Shown here: positions 8,411-17,911 of the stretch, piece by piece
How the letters are laid out: each line of letters starts with the position of its first letter
Numbering within the stretch: the first letter of the stretch is position 1
NCBI RefSeq assembly: GCF_003070885.1
Contig: NZ_CP028913.1
Location: 124,001-188,000 of the forward strand
Length of the DNA: 64,000 nt
Direction: 5' to 3'
From: Agromyces badenianii
Lineage (GTDB): Bacteria; Actinomycetota; Actinomycetes; Actinomycetales; Microbacteriaceae
Made by a program: the position numbers and the translations under genes
The notes under the pieces: generated by a model
The model's input: only the letters and a program-made list of their open reading frames with translations
Told to the model about the DNA's origin: nothing
The model's database searches: none

Positions 8411-9712
8411 TCACGGCGCGGTGAGCCCGAGCCTGGGGAAGAGCACCTCGAACCCCTTCTCGAGCCCGCCGCGCAGCGCCCGGGCGTCGTGGTCGGCGCC
8501 GGGCACGAGGAAGAGGGTCGTCTGCATGCCGGCGGCGATCGCGGCATCCGCGAGGCGCTCGGTTCCCGCGACGAACGCGCCGTCGTTCTCGCCCACCGTG
8601 AAGACGGCGACGGTGTCGGGGTACGGCGCCTTCGAGGCCATGATGTTCGCGGGCTTCACCGCGTCGTAGGCGGGCTGAACGTCGTGGAAGACGGTCGAGA
8701 GCACCTCGTCGGCCTGCTCGGCACCGGCGAATTCCAGGGGTGAGACGGCGAGGAGGTTGCCGAACACCTCGGGGTGCTTCGCGCCGAAGTACGCCGCGCA
8801 CTGGCCGCCGTTCGAGTACCCGGCAACCGTGGTGTACTGGCGCCCCTGCAGCACGCCGAGGCGCTGCTTCGCCCACGGCACGACATCCTGCATGACGTAG
8901 CTCTCGACCCGGCCGAGCTCGCTGTCGAGGCAGAGCGGGTCGACGCCGGGGTCGCCCAGCTGGTCGATCACGAGCGCGATCGGGGCGAGTCCGTCGTGCT
9001 TCGCCGCGAACTCGTCGAGCACGCCGCCGATGAAGCTCGCGTCGGGGTCGCCCGGCTGCCCCATCATCATGACGACGAGGGGCAGGCGAGGGGCATCCGC
9101 CACGAGCGCTGCCGGTGGCAGGTAGATCTGTGCGGGCCGCGCAGCGAAGCCCGACTGCGTGTTCGGCACACCGCCCTGCACGACGCCGATCTCGCCCGTG
9201 GCCGGCATGTCGGCCGGGGGCGTCCAGGTCAGGTAGAGCGGCTCTGCGGGGTCGGCGGTCTCAGCCGGGTCGGGAACCGGGGGGTCGATCGGGTCGGCGG
9301 TCGAGATGTGCAGCATCGAGCCGAGCGTCGGACTCAGGCCGTAGGCGGCGTTCACGCCGAACGCCGCGGCCGCCGCGAACAGCGGGATCGCGAGCAGGGC
9401 GATGAGCTTGCGCCACCATCTCGAGTACCAGAGGTTCCAGATCGCGAGCGTGATGCCGGCGGATGCCGCCGGCACCCAGAGCCAGGCCGAATCGTCGACG
9501 GGCCCGCCGAATGCATCGAACATGTTCACGGCGAGCCAGAGCACCGCGACGCCGACGAGCGCGCCCACGATGAGCAGCACGACGACCGTGAGCACCCACG
9601 ACCAGCCCGGCCCGCGGAAGAGCAGATACAGGAAGACCAGTGCGGCGATCGCGCACACCGCGATGATGAACGGACCGTCGACCACGTTCAGCTCGAGCAC
9701 GAAATCCCACAC
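8411..9712 (-). CDS. Membrane-anchored esterase (EstD/PF00756-type alpha/beta hydrolase)
   Basis: The product of 433 residues begins with four membrane helices in the first 140 residues. A Pro/Asp/Glu-rich spacer leads to an esterase domain with nucleophile motif GYSNGG, an acid in VGENDGA and a C-terminal histidine in GADHDAR. That is the layout of actinobacterial secreted esterase/mycolyltransferase-fold proteins. The catalytic domain would face outside the membrane. GTG 9712 is chosen as start because AAGGGGG stands five bases upstream. Longer frames run into the promoter of the divergent glyS. No mycolate context is visible, so the substrate is open. Confidence 0.78.
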   Translation of the reverse strand: MWDFVLELNVVDGPFIIAVCAIAALVFLYLLFRGPGWSWVLTVVVLLIVGALVGVAVLWLAVNMFDAFGGPVDDSAWLWVPAASAGITLAIWNLWYSRWWRKLIALLAIPLFAAAAAFGVNAAYGLSPTLGSMLHISTADPIDPPVPDPAETADPAEPLYLTWTPPADMPATGEIGVVQGGVPNTQSGFAARPAQIYLPPAALVADAPRLPLVVMMMGQPGDPDASFIGGVLDEFAAKHDGLAPIALVIDQLGDPGVDPLCLDSELGRVESYVMQDVVPWAKQRLGVLQGRQYTTVAGYSNGGQCAAYFGAKHPEVFGNLLAVSPLEFAGAEQADEVLSTVFHDVQPAYDAVKPANIMASKAPYPDTVAVFTVGENDGAFVAGTERLADAAIAAGMQTTLFLVPGADHDARALRGGLEKGFEVLFPRLGLTAP

Positions 9713-9787
9713 CGTCGCCCCCTTGGCTCTGGTCGTGTTTGGCCACAGCGTACCGACCGCGCGCTCATTCGGGCTCGCGCCCGCCCG

Positions 9788-9793
9788 TAGGAT
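9788..9793 (+). promoter_or_regulatory. Probable -10 box of glyS
   Basis: TAGGAT lies about 57 bases before the glyS GTG. Unlike many neighbours, glyS would have a leader of roughly 50 bases with a GGAG ribosome site six bases before the start. Confidence 0.45.
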
Positions 9794-9849
9794 GGTGACA
9801 CCGTGTCGTTTTCCGGCATTCGCCCGATCCCAGGACCATTGGAGCCACC

Positions 9850-11235
9850 GTGGCCGCACCCAGCCGTCTCGAGTCCGTCATCGCCCTCGCCCAGCACCGG
9901 GGCTTCGTCTTCCAGGCCGGCGAGATCTACGGCGGATCCCGGTCCGCCTGGGACTACGGACCCCTCGGCGTGGAGCTGAAAGAGAACATCAAGCGGCAGT
10001 GGTGGCGGTACATGGTCACCGGTCGCGACGATGTCGTCGGCCTCGACTCGAGCGTCATCCTGCCGAAGCAGGTGTGGGTCGCCTCGGGTCACGTCGGCGT
10101 CTTCACCGACCCGCTCGTCGAGTGCCTGCACTGCCACAAGCGCTTCCGCGAAGACCACCTGCTCGAGGCCTTCGAAGAGAAGAAGGGCCGCGCCCCCGAG
10201 AACGGCATGGGCGACATCGCCTGCCCGAACTGCGGCACCCGCGGTCAGTGGACCCCGCCCCGCGACTTCAACATGATGCTGCAGACCTACCTGGGTCCGG
10301 TTCAGGATGAGTCGGGGTTGCACTACCTCCGCCCCGAGACGGCGCAGGGCATCTTCACGAACTTCGCCAACGTGCTGCAGGCCGCGCGCATGAAGCCGCC
10401 GTTCGGCATCGGCCAGATCGGCAAGTCGTTCCGCAACGAGATCACGCCCGGAAACTTCATCTTCCGCACCCGGGAGTTCGAGCAGATGGAGCTCGAGTAC
10501 TTCGTCGAGCCCGGCACCGACGACCACTGGTTCGAGTACTGGCTCGACTACCGGTGGAACTGGTACGTCGACCTCGGCGTCGACCCCGAGAACCTGCGTC
10601 GCTTCGAGCACCCGCAGGAGAAGCTCTCGCACTACTCGAAGCGCACCGTCGACATCGAGTACCGCTTCGGTTTCACCGGCGGCGAGTGGGGCGAGCTCGA
10701 GGGCGTCGCCAACCGCACCGACTTCGACCTCACGACGCACTCGGAGCACTCGGGCAAGGAGCTGTCGTACTTCGACCAGTCGAAGAACGAGCGCTGGATC
10801 CCCTACGTGATCGAGCCCGCGGCGGGCCTCACCCGCTCGCTCATGGCCTTCCTCGTCGACGCGTACCACGTCGAAGAGGTGCCGAACGCGAAGGGCGGCG
10901 TCGACACCCGCACGGTGCTGCGTCTCGACCCGCGTCTCGCGCCGGTCAAGGCCGCCGTGCTGCCGCTCAGCCGCAACGAACGCCTCTCGCCGCTCGCGCG
11001 CGAGGTCGCGGCATCGCTGCGCAAGCACTGGAACGTCGACTTCGACGACGCCGGTGCGATCGGTCGTCGCTACCGTCGCCAAGACGAGATCGGCACGCCG
11101 TTCTGCATCACGGTCGACTTCGACTCGCTCGACGACAACGCCGTGACGGTGCGCGAGCGCGACAGCATGGAGCAGGTGCGGGTGCCGCTCGCCGAGCTCG
11201 AGGGCTACCTGGCGGCGCGCCTCATCGGCGCGTAA
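9850..11235 (+). CDS. glyS: Glycine--tRNA ligase
   Basis: A 461-residue class II synthetase of the homodimeric (eukaryote/archaea/Gram-positive) type. The N-terminus reads [20 protein letters not shown] zinc-ribbon-like insert has paired cysteines around residues 94 and 122. Motif 2 is in [19 protein letters not shown], and a C-terminal anticodon-binding domain contains [20 protein letters not shown]. It charges tRNA-Gly in the cytoplasm. GTG 9850 is supported by GGAG six bases upstream. A G+C-rich hairpin follows ten bases after TAA. It is divergent from the membrane esterase gene. Confidence 0.97.
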   Translation: MAAPSRLESVIALAQHRGFVFQAGEIYGGSRSAWDYGPLGVELKENIKRQWWRYMVTGRDDVVGLDSSVILPKQVWVASGHVGVFTDPLVECLHCHKRFREDHLLEAFEEKKGRAPENGMGDIACPNCGTRGQWTPPRDFNMMLQTYLGPVQDESGLHYLRPETAQGIFTNFANVLQAARMKPPFGIGQIGKSFRNEITPGNFIFRTREFEQMELEYFVEPGTDDHWFEYWLDYRWNWYVDLGVDPENLRRFEHPQEKLSHYSKRTVDIEYRFGFTGGEWGELEGVANRTDFDLTTHSEHSGKELSYFDQSKNERWIPYVIEPAAGLTRSLMAFLVDAYHVEEVPNAKGGVDTRTVLRLDPRLAPVKAAVLPLSRNERLSPLAREVAASLRKHWNVDFDDAGAIGRRYRRQDEIGTPFCITVDFDSLDDNAVTVRERDSMEQVRVPLAELEGYLAARLIGA

Positions 11236-11245
11236 CCGCCCGGGT

Positions 11246-11268
11246 GGGGTGAGCCCAGAGCTCGCCCC
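11246..11268 (+). terminator. Hairpin after glyS
   Basis: A nine-base-pair stem (GGGGTGAGC with GCTCGCCCC, one G-U pair) with a five-base loop lies 10 bp after the glyS stop. No T-run follows, as is common in actinobacteria. Confidence 0.5.
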
Positions 11269-11298
11269 GCGGCGCTGCACGCCCACTCTGCGGGACAT

Positions 11299-11314
11299 TC
11301 GAACGTACGTTCCC
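11299..11314. promoter_or_regulatory. SOS-box-like palindrome
   Basis: TCGAAC-GTAC-GTTC followed by CC matches the actinobacterial LexA consensus TCGAAC-N4-GTTCGA at all but the last two bases and contains the perfect palindrome GAACGTACGTTC. It sits between two convergent genes, where no promoter is obvious. Confidence 0.35.
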
Positions 11315-11319
11315 CAGGC

Positions 11320-11328
11320 TGTGGATAA
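11320..11328 (-). promoter_or_regulatory. Consensus DnaA box
   Basis: TGTGGATAA is the exact complement of TTATCCACA and lies six bases from the SOS-like palindrome. It is a single box, so this is not a replication origin. Confidence 0.35.
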
Positions 11329-11397
11329 CTCTGTGGAGACGTGGAATAGGAGGATCGTCTCCGGTGCGCGCAATCGACGCGCCGCGGAACGCCCCGA

Positions 11398-12084
11398 CTA
11401 CCCCCGCGCCGCCGCCCACTCCCGGCGGAGTACGCCGTAGACCGCGGTGTCCTGCCACTCGCCGTCGTTGTACTGCTCTTCGAGGATCGTCGCCTCGCGG
11501 CGCATGCCGAGCCGCTCGCACAGGGCGGCGGACGACCCGTTGCGCGCGTCTAGGAATGCCTGCACGCGGTGCGGATCGAGCGTCTCGAACACGAAGTCCC
11601 GCACCGCGAGACCGGCTTCGCGCGCGTAGCCGCGGCCCTGGAAGTCGGGGTGCACCACCCAGCCCAGCTCGAGCTGCGCGTGCGCGAGGCTCGAGACGCG
11701 CACCATCATGTCGCCGATCACGCGGTCGCTCGCGCCGTTCCCGGTCGACGGGGTGCCGAGCAGCGTCACCGCGAGCACGAAGAAGTCGCCGTCGGCCGCG
11801 AGCACACGGCCGGCCGCGCGGGTCGCGGTGTGCGCGTAGCCCTGGGCTCGGTCGCGCTCGGGCCACGGCAAGTAGCGGAGCACCTCGGGAATGCGCTGGT
11901 ACTCGAAGACGTCGGGGGCATCGGATGCCTCGAGCGGGCGCAGCACGAGTCGTTCCGTGCTGATCGGCGACTCGGTCAGCACGGTCGCGTCGAACGGAAC
12001 GCGCAGCGCCGGCGGCCCGTCAGCTGCGGCAGCGGCTGCGCGATCGGCGGGAGTCGGCTTCGCGGCCGTGGAGTTCTCGTGCAT
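11398..12084 (-). CDS. GNAT family N-acetyltransferase (RimJ/RimL type)
   Basis: The 228-residue product has an Ala-rich N-terminal tail of about 35 residues and then the RimJ/RimL pattern ISTERLVLRPLEASDAPDVF. The acetyl-CoA pyrophosphate loop is HPDFQGRGYARE (Q/R-x-x-G-x-G/A). SAALCERLGMRREA is the usual helix after strand 5. These enzymes acetylate protein N-termini or small amines with acetyl-CoA. ATG at 12082-12084 is favoured over the ATG two codons upstream because it lies eight bases from TACGCT. It converges on glyS; the 162-bp gap carries the hairpin and palindromes listed above. Confidence 0.85.
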   Translation of the reverse strand: MHENSTAAKPTPADRAAAAAADGPPALRVPFDATVLTESPISTERLVLRPLEASDAPDVFEYQRIPEVLRYLPWPERDRAQGYAHTATRAAGRVLAADGDFFVLAVTLLGTPSTGNGASDRVIGDMMVRVSSLAHAQLELGWVVHPDFQGRGYAREAGLAVRDFVFETLDPHRVQAFLDARNGSSAALCERLGMRREATILEEQYNDGEWQDTAVYGVLRREWAAARG

Positions 12085-12098
12085 GGTCATGCAGCGTA
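12082..12098 (-). promoter_or_regulatory. Near-leaderless promoter of the GNAT gene
   Basis: TACGCT on the minus strand (12098-12093), eight bases, then ATG 12084. Confidence 0.45.
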
Positions 12099-12166
12099 TC
12101 GCGCACCCCTGATGCGACGGATCCGGCCTGTGGTCCGGCCATCGGCAGCGGTCGAAGGGCCGTCAG

Positions 12167-13594
12167 TCAGCCGAGTCGGCGTTCCGTCGACCCTGCCCCG
12201 CCGGCGTCTGTTGCACCATCTGCGGCCGCACCGTCCAGGGCTGCTCCATCCGCGGGAGCGACACCGAAGATCGCCGCGATGCCGTCGATCCAGGCCTGCT
12301 GCTCACCGGCGCGCGCGAGTTCGCGCGAGCGCACCATGGGGGTGTGCAGCAGCACCCCCGCCATGTGCCGCAAGGCCTCCTCGGTGCGTCCGTCGGCATC
12401 GCCGCGGGTGCGGGCGCGCTCGATCTCGCCGTCGAGCAGATCGAAGACGTGGCGTCGCAGGGCGACGACGGCGGGCGCGAGATCCTGCTCTTCACGGGCC
12501 TCGCCGAAGGCGCGGGCGGCTCCGTCGACGATCGCGCGCGCGGCATCCGTCGCACCGAACTCTTCGAGCGGGGCGTGGATGCGGATGGTCTCGAGGTCGA
12601 GCAGCTCGACGCCGGGGAGCTCTACGACATCGGGGTCGACGTTGCGGGGCAGGCCGAGGTCGATCACGAGCTGGCGTGCGGCCGGTGCATCGACCGGCTG
12701 CGCGACGAGGCGGAGCGATGCCGGAGCGGCAGCGTCGGCACCGGCGTCGCCGCCCGCAGGGGCGCGGTCGGCACCGGATGCCTCGAAACCGGCCCGTCCG
12801 GACTCGAGCAGTGCGCGGTCGACCACGTGGTGCTCGGCCGTGGTGCAGGTCACGATGACGTCGGCGCTCGCCGCGGCCGCAGCGACCGTGCCGCGGGTGA
12901 CCGCCTCGATTCCGTGGTTCGCGGCGAACTTGGTCGCGCGCCCCGACGGGGAGAAGACCCGCACATCGGTGACGCCCCGATCGCGCAGTGCCGCGAGCGA
13001 GGCGCCGGCGAACTGGCCCGTGCCGACGAGCAGCACTCGAGTGCCCGCCCAGTCGGTGATGCGGCTCTCGGCGAGTTCGAGCGCGAGGCGCACGACGGAG
13101 CGACCCTCGCTGCCGATGCCGGTCTCGTTCTTCACGCGGCGCGAGATCTGCGAGGCGCGCTGGAAGAGGCGATCGAGGTCGGGCGTCGTGGTGCCCTCGG
13201 TGCGGGCTCGTTCGAGCGAGCGGCGAACCTGGCCCGCGATCTCGCCCTCGCCGACGACGACCGATTCGAGGCCGGATGCCACCGCGAACAGGTGTCCGGC
13301 GACGGCGTTGCCGTGCACGAAGCCGAAGGTCGCACGGAGCTCGCCGGGTTCGAGTCCGGCGACGGAGCCCACCGCGCGGATCGCCTCGTGCACCGCCGGC
13401 ACCGGCGACTCGCCGTCGGCGGCGTCGAGGTCGAGGTACGCCTCGAACCGGTTGCAGGTGGCGACGACGACGGCGCCCTGCACGGCGGAATGTCCGTTGC
13501 GAATGCGGGGGCCGGCGGCATCCGCGGTCGCTGAAAGCCGCTCGAGCATGTCGAAGCCGGCGTTCTTGTGACTCGCGGTGAGGCAGATGAGCAC
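12167..13594 (-). CDS. hemA: Glutamyl-tRNA reductase
   Basis: It reduces glutamyl-tRNA to glutamate-1-semialdehyde with NADPH, the entry step of the C5 heme pathway. The catalytic cysteine is Cys47 in ATCNRFEAY. SxxG-type substrate contacts follow, then the Rossmann segment VLLVGTGQFAGASLAAL and a C-terminal dimerisation helix. At 475 residues it is somewhat long because of Ala/Asp-rich stretches at about 270-300 and at the C-terminus. The GTG start is preceded by TAGAAT and six bases, so it is leaderless. It is transcribed away from hemE, with one unrelated membrane-protein gene between them. Confidence 0.95.
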   Translation of the reverse strand: MLICLTASHKNAGFDMLERLSATADAAGPRIRNGHSAVQGAVVVATCNRFEAYLDLDAADGESPVPAVHEAIRAVGSVAGLEPGELRATFGFVHGNAVAGHLFAVASGLESVVVGEGEIAGQVRRSLERARTEGTTTPDLDRLFQRASQISRRVKNETGIGSEGRSVVRLALELAESRITDWAGTRVLLVGTGQFAGASLAALRDRGVTDVRVFSPSGRATKFAANHGIEAVTRGTVAAAAASADVIVTCTTAEHHVVDRALLESGRAGFEASGADRAPAGGDAGADAAAPASLRLVAQPVDAPAARQLVIDLGLPRNVDPDVVELPGVELLDLETIRIHAPLEEFGATDAARAIVDGAARAFGEAREEQDLAPAVVALRRHVFDLLDGEIERARTRGDADGRTEEALRHMAGVLLHTPMVRSRELARAGEQQAWIDGIAAIFGVAPADGAALDGAAADGATDAGGAGSTERRLG

Positions 13595-13606
13595 GAAGGG
13601 ATTCTA
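13592..13606 (-). promoter_or_regulatory. Leaderless promoter of hemA
   Basis: TAGAAT (13606-13601 on the minus strand), then CCCTTC, then GTG. This is one of the best matches to the actinobacterial -10 consensus in the window. Confidence 0.6.
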
Positions 13607-13651
13607 CTCGCGGTCGAATGCGGGTTCGCCCAGTGCCGTTCCTGAGCGAGG

Positions 13652-14374
13652 TCAGCGCGGGGCGAGCGCCGGGGTCTGCCGCATGATCTGGATCGGCGCG
13701 GTGAGCGGCGGCACTTCGAGCCCCTCGGCCGCGAGCGCGAGGCGGTGCTCGGCCTTCCAGCTGCGCACCACGGCGAAGAAGGGGGCGTCGGAGAGCGCGT
13801 AGCGACCGGGTCGCTCGGCCGCGAGCACGATCGGCAGTTCGACGCTCACACCGCCGCGGCGCACGCGCAGCACGAGCACGGAGAGCACCGAATCGCCCGC
13901 GATCATCGAGTCGCTGCGGATGCCGCGAACCTCCTGCCACGGGAAGTGCACCGCGCGCCGGGGGCGTCGCCCGCCGTTCCAGAACGACACGCCGAGCTCG
14001 TCGACCACGATCGAGTAGCGGGCCGCGAGCTTGACCGGGCGCGGGTCATCCGCCGTCAGTTCGTTCAGGCTCGCCACCAGTTCACGGCGACGGATGCCGC
14101 AGCTCACCTCGCCGCGCACGCCGGCCTCGAGTGCGCGACGGCGCGAGCGGGCCCTCGCGAGTCCGCCGAGTTGCACGAACATCCAGATGAACGCGACGAG
14201 CACCGCGGCGGCGGAGAGGCCCATGGCGACGCGTTCGAGGTCTGGAACCTCCGGGAGGCGGAACATGACGCGTTCGAGGGCTGCCGAACCGGCGACGAGC
14301 GCGCCGATGACGATCGCGGCAGCAGCGGCGACCACGAAGGTGATGCCCGTGCGATGCGGCGTGGCCGCGTTCAT
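13652..14374 (-). CDS. Two-helix membrane protein of unknown function
   Basis: The 240-residue product has membrane helices at about residues 9-30 and 48-70. A basic cytoplasmic segment rich in Arg follows, then a soluble beta-rich domain with [12 protein letters not shown], reminiscent of bacterial PH-like domains but not firmly assignable. The frame is open about 530 bases further upstream, but ATG 14374 directly precedes the first helix and no better ribosome site is seen. It lies between hemA and hemE on the hemA strand, 57 bp upstream of hemA. A link to heme synthesis is only positional. Confidence 0.65.
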   Translation of the reverse strand: MNAATPHRTGITFVVAAAAAIVIGALVAGSAALERVMFRLPEVPDLERVAMGLSAAAVLVAFIWMFVQLGGLARARSRRRALEAGVRGEVSCGIRRRELVASLNELTADDPRPVKLAARYSIVVDELGVSFWNGGRRPRRAVHFPWQEVRGIRSDSMIAGDSVLSVLVLRVRRGGVSVELPIVLAAERPGRYALSDAPFFAVVRSWKAEHRLALAAEGLEVPPLTAPIQIMRQTPALAPR

Positions 14375-14636
14375 CGGGCGACTCGAACTGATCGGGTGGG
14401 CGGGGTGCAGCACGACAGTGGGGGCATGGGTTCTCCGTGGGTGCGGAGGCGCACGAGCCGGGACACGCGCGTCGTCGTGCTCGGGGGGCGCACAACGTCT
14501 CGACCATAGCGCCGATGGGAGCGGAAATGTAAGGGTTCCGAACGAATTACTGCGGCGGTGCAGCGCGCCGGGCGCGGAACCCGGGAGATGGCGCCGGCGT
14601 TCAGGTCGGGCGAGTTCCTCAGGCCGATACGCGACA
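14375..14636. other. 262-bp divergent intergenic region before hemE
   Basis: No gene is supported here. A TATGGT box on the minus strand (14508-14503) could drive the membrane-protein gene with a leader of about 130 bases. A GACAAT box (14633-14638) near the hemE start is a weaker candidate for hemE. I see no riboswitch. Confidence 0.4.
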
Positions 14637-15788
14637 ATGTCAGGCGTGATCCTCTCCCCGCAGCATCCGCTCTCCGCCGGCCTGACCTCCGACTCGCGTC
14701 TCGTGCGCGCATACCGAGGAGAGCGCTCCGACGCGACCCCCGTGTGGTTCATGCGGCAGGCGGGGCGCTCGCTGCCCGAATACCGCGACCTCCGCGTCGG
14801 CACGCGCATGCTCGACGCGTGCCTCGACCCGGCGATGGCGAGCGAGATCACGCTCCAGCCGGTGCGCCGGCACCGGGTCGACGCGGGCATCTTCTTCAGC
14901 GACATCGTCGTGCCGCTGAAGCTCGTCGGCGTCGACGTTGAGATCCAGCCGGGCCGCGGCCCGGTCTTCAGCAGGGGCTACGCGGATGCCGCGGGCGTCG
15001 CCGAGCTCACGGCGATCGACCCGGCGCGGCTCGACGAGGCATCCGGGCCCATCAGCGAGGCCGTCACGCTCACGGTCGCCGAGCTGAACACGACCGACCA
15101 CGGCGCCGGAACGGCGACCCCGCTCATCGGCTTCGCGGGCGCGCCGTTCACGCTCGCGGCCTACCTCGCCGAGGGCGGCCCGTCGAAGGACCACCTCGCC
15201 GCCCGCACCCTCATGCACGCCGACCCCGGCGCGTGGCGCGCCCTCATGGACTGGACCGCAGAGCTCACCGGCCGCTTCCTGCGCACGCAGGTGCTCGCCG
15301 GGGCATCCGCCGCCCAGCTCTTCGACTCGTGGGCGGGCGCCCTCTCGCTCACCGACTACGAGACCCACGTGGCGCCCGCCTCGGCGGCGGCTCTCGCGCA
15401 CGTGCACGACCTCGCCTACGAGACGACGGATGCCTCGGGCGCCGCGGCGCCCGCCCGCAGCGTGCCCGTCGTGCACTTCGGCGTCGGCACCGGCGAGCTG
15501 CTCGGCGCGATGCACGCCATCGGCGTCGACACGGTCGGGGTCGACTACCGCATCCCGCTCGACGTCGCCGCCCGGCGCGTCGGCGAGGGCGTGCCGCTGC
15601 AGGGCAACCTCGACCCCGCGCTGCTCGCCGCCCCCTGGCCCGTGCTCGAGGCGGCCGTGCGCGAGGTGCTGCGCCGCGGCGAGGTTGCCCCCGCCCACGT
15701 CTTCAACCTCGGCCACGGCGTGCCGCCCGAAACCGATCCCACCGTGCTGACGCGCGTCGTCGAGCTCGTGCACGAGGCGTCGGCATGA
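14637..15788 (+). CDS. hemE: Uroporphyrinogen decarboxylase
   Basis: It removes four carboxyl groups from uroporphyrinogen III to give coproporphyrinogen III. The signature [19 protein letters not shown] lies at about residues 34-52 and the catalytic Asp region [15 protein letters not shown] near 88. The second conserved stretch is [12 protein letters not shown]. Of the 383 residues the domain fills nearly all. The start is ATG 14637; GTG 14646 is a possible alternative. The stop overlaps the hemY start in ATGA, so the two are translationally coupled. Confidence 0.95.
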   Translation: MSGVILSPQHPLSAGLTSDSRLVRAYRGERSDATPVWFMRQAGRSLPEYRDLRVGTRMLDACLDPAMASEITLQPVRRHRVDAGIFFSDIVVPLKLVGVDVEIQPGRGPVFSRGYADAAGVAELTAIDPARLDEASGPISEAVTLTVAELNTTDHGAGTATPLIGFAGAPFTLAAYLAEGGPSKDHLAARTLMHADPGAWRALMDWTAELTGRFLRTQVLAGASAAQLFDSWAGALSLTDYETHVAPASAAALAHVHDLAYETTDASGAAAPARSVPVVHFGVGTGELLGAMHAIGVDTVGVDYRIPLDVAARRVGEGVPLQGNLDPALLAAPWPVLEAAVREVLRRGEVAPAHVFNLGHGVPPETDPTVLTRVVELVHEASA

Positions 15789-17305
15789 CCGAGCCGACGC
15801 ACCCCGCTGCCCCTGCCGAACCCGCCGTCGAGCGATCGAGCGCCGATGTCGTCGTGGTGGGCGGCGGCGTCGCCGGCCTCGTCGCCGCACTCGAGTGCGC
15901 GAAGGTGGGCCTGCGAGTCACCGTGCTCGAGCGGCGCGACGAGCTGGGCGGATGCGTCGGCCGCATTGAGCTCGACGGGCTCACGCTCGACAGCGGCGCC
16001 GAGTCCTTCGCGACCCGCGGCGGCGCCGTCGCCGAGCTGCTCGGCTCGCTCGGCCTCGACGGCGACATCGAGAACCCCAACCCCGCCGGCGCGTGGCTCG
16101 TCATGCCCGGCAAACCCGGCCGCCCCGACGCGGCCCCACTGCCGAAGACGGGCATCCTCGGCATCCCGGCGAACCCGCTCGGCGACGACGTGCGCCGCAT
16201 CATCGGCTGGAGCGGGGCGATCCGCGCCTACGGCGACCGCCTCATACCGATCCTCCGCATCGGCCGCGCCCGCAGCCTCGGCCAGCTCGTGCGCTCGCGC
16301 ATGGGCCAGGCCGTGCTCGACCGGCTCGTCACGCCCATCTCGGCCGGCGTCTACTCGACCGACCCCGATGAGCTCGACCTCGATGTCGTCGCCCCCGGCC
16401 TCAACGAGGCGATGACCCGCACCGGCTCGCTCTCTGGCGGCGTCGGGCAGCTCGTCGAGGAGCGAAAGGCCGGGGGAGCCGTGCGCGGCATCCGCGGCGG
16501 CATGCACACCCTCATCGACGCACTCGAGCGCGAACTCGGGCGCTTCGGCGCCACGGTCGTGCGCGGGGCCGAGGTCACGGGGCTCGAGCGCGAGTCCGCG
16601 CCGTCGTCGGGCGAGGCATCCGGATGGCTCGTCACCGCCGCCGCTGCGAGCGGCGAGCTGCTCGTGAGCGCCCCCGACGTCGTGCTCGCCGCCTCGGGCC
16701 ACGCCGCACTCGACCTCGTCGACGCCGCGCTCGACGGCTGGGCCCCAGTCGCCGACACCGCACGGGCCGAGTGGCCCGCCGCAGCATCCGTCGAGCTCGT
16801 CACCCTCGTGCTCGACGCGCCGGCTCTCGACGCCGCGCCCCGGGGCACCGGCGTGCTCGTCGCCGCCGACACCCCCGAGGTGCAGGCGAAGGCGCTCACG
16901 CATTCGACCGCGAAGTGGAACTGGCTCGCCGAGGCGGCCGGCGGCCGTCACGTCGTGCGCCTCTCCTACGGTCGGGCGGGAGCGCCGAATCCGCTCGACG
17001 GACGATCGGACGCCGAGGTCGCCGTACTCGCGCTCGCCGACGCCTCCCTCCTGTTCGGAGTGCCGCTCGACGGGCGGATGCTGCGCGCCTCGGGCCGCAC
17101 CGCCTGGCGCGACGCCCTCTCGCAGGCGGCCATCGGCCAGCGCGACCGGGTGCGGGCACTCGAAGACGCGCTCGCCGCGGAGACCGGCATCGAGGCCACC
17201 GGTTCGTGGATCGCCGGTACGGGCCTCGCCTCGGTCGTACCCCACGCGCTCGAGGCGGCACGCCGCATCCGGCACCGCCGGGTGCACCCCGACGGCGTCG
17301 CATAG
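15785..17305 (+). CDS. hemY: Coproporphyrinogen III oxidase (HemY/CgoX type)
   Basis: A 506-residue FAD enzyme. [15 protein letters not shown] binds the ADP part of FAD, and [12 protein letters not shown] follows the second strand. [22 protein letters not shown] and the C-terminal [10 protein letters not shown] are typical of the protoporphyrinogen-oxidase family. With ChdC and the ferrochelatase in the same locus, the expected reaction is O2-dependent oxidation of coproporphyrinogen III to coproporphyrin III rather than of protoporphyrinogen. A short N-terminal Pro/Ala tail precedes the fold. It is coupled to hemE by a 4-bp overlap. Confidence 0.93.
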   Translation: MTEPTHPAAPAEPAVERSSADVVVVGGGVAGLVAALECAKVGLRVTVLERRDELGGCVGRIELDGLTLDSGAESFATRGGAVAELLGSLGLDGDIENPNPAGAWLVMPGKPGRPDAAPLPKTGILGIPANPLGDDVRRIIGWSGAIRAYGDRLIPILRIGRARSLGQLVRSRMGQAVLDRLVTPISAGVYSTDPDELDLDVVAPGLNEAMTRTGSLSGGVGQLVEERKAGGAVRGIRGGMHTLIDALERELGRFGATVVRGAEVTGLERESAPSSGEASGWLVTAAAASGELLVSAPDVVLAASGHAALDLVDAALDGWAPVADTARAEWPAAASVELVTLVLDAPALDAAPRGTGVLVAADTPEVQAKALTHSTAKWNWLAEAAGGRHVVRLSYGRAGAPNPLDGRSDAEVAVLALADASLLFGVPLDGRMLRASGRTAWRDALSQAAIGQRDRVRALEDALAAETGIEATGSWIAGTGLASVVPHALEAARRIRHRRVHPDGVA

Positions 17306-17356
17306 CCCGAACGGAATATTTCAGCGCAACCCCCTTGCGCGTCTTCGTGCTGGGTC

Positions 17357-17388
17357 TACGCTGGAACAGTCGCTGTGATGAATCACAG
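17357..17388 (+). promoter_or_regulatory. Promoter and 16-bp palindrome before the YtxH-like gene
   Basis: TACGCT (17357-17362) is followed ten bases later by CTGTGAT-GA-ATCACAG (17373-17388), a perfect palindrome lying at or just after the expected transcription start. It could be an operator or a 5' hairpin. GGGAGATGGGG then precedes the ATG. Confidence 0.45.
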
Positions 17389-17403
17389 GGAGATGGGGTG
17401 CAC

Positions 17404-17892
17404 ATGAAAGGCAAGATCCTCTTCGTCGTGGGGCTCGGAACCGGCTACGTGCTCGGCACGCGAGCCGGTCGTGAGCGCTACGAGCAGATCCGCAAGGCGG
17501 CCGAGGGTGTGTGGAACACGCCGGCCGTGCAGCAGGGCGTCGACACCGTCAAGGGGTTCGCGGCCGACAAGGTCGGCGACCTCTCCGGCACCGTGCTCGA
17601 TGGGGTGAAGTCGCTCATCGGCAACGCCACGCGCGGCTCCGGCGCCACGAAGCACGACGTCAGCAGTGCGGCGAGGGCTGCCAAGCAGAACGTCTCGAAG
17701 ACGGCTGCGGCTGCGAAGTCCGCGCTCGATGACGCGGCATCAGCGCTCGACGAGGTGATCGACGACGCGGCCGATGTGGCGGCGTCGTCGGCCCGCCCGA
17801 AGAGCACCGCGGCTGCGACGAGCAGCGCGAAGCGCCCGCCGGTGACGCGCAACGGGGCGGGCTCGTCGAAGCCCGCCGCATCCGATTCATGA
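17404..17892 (+). CDS. YtxH-like small membrane-associated protein
   Basis: The 162-residue product opens with KGKILFVVGLGTGYVLGTRAG, a single glycine-zipper-like membrane helix followed by RERYEQIR, the pattern of YtxH (general stress) proteins. The rest is Ala/Lys-rich and probably helical, with heptad-like repeats (about 80-120), ending in a Ser/Ala tail. It heads a three-gene group with a holin-family protein and a DUF3618-like protein, a common actinobacterial envelope/stress set. The frame is open upstream through hemY, but the ATG fits the family start and has a purine-rich ribosome site. Confidence 0.75.
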   Translation: MKGKILFVVGLGTGYVLGTRAGRERYEQIRKAAEGVWNTPAVQQGVDTVKGFAADKVGDLSGTVLDGVKSLIGNATRGSGATKHDVSSAARAAKQNVSKTAAAAKSALDDAASALDEVIDDAADVAASSARPKSTAAATSSAKRPPVTRNGAGSSKPAASDS

Positions 17893-17911
17893 CGGTGGAG
17901 GTGACGACGCG

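Noticed and set aside
11320..11328. Replication origin at the DnaA box
   Set aside because: A single box without dnaA/dnaN, box clusters or an A+T-rich unwinding region.
17375..17386. CRP/GlxR binding site
   Set aside because: TGTGA and TCACA are separated by four bases instead of six.
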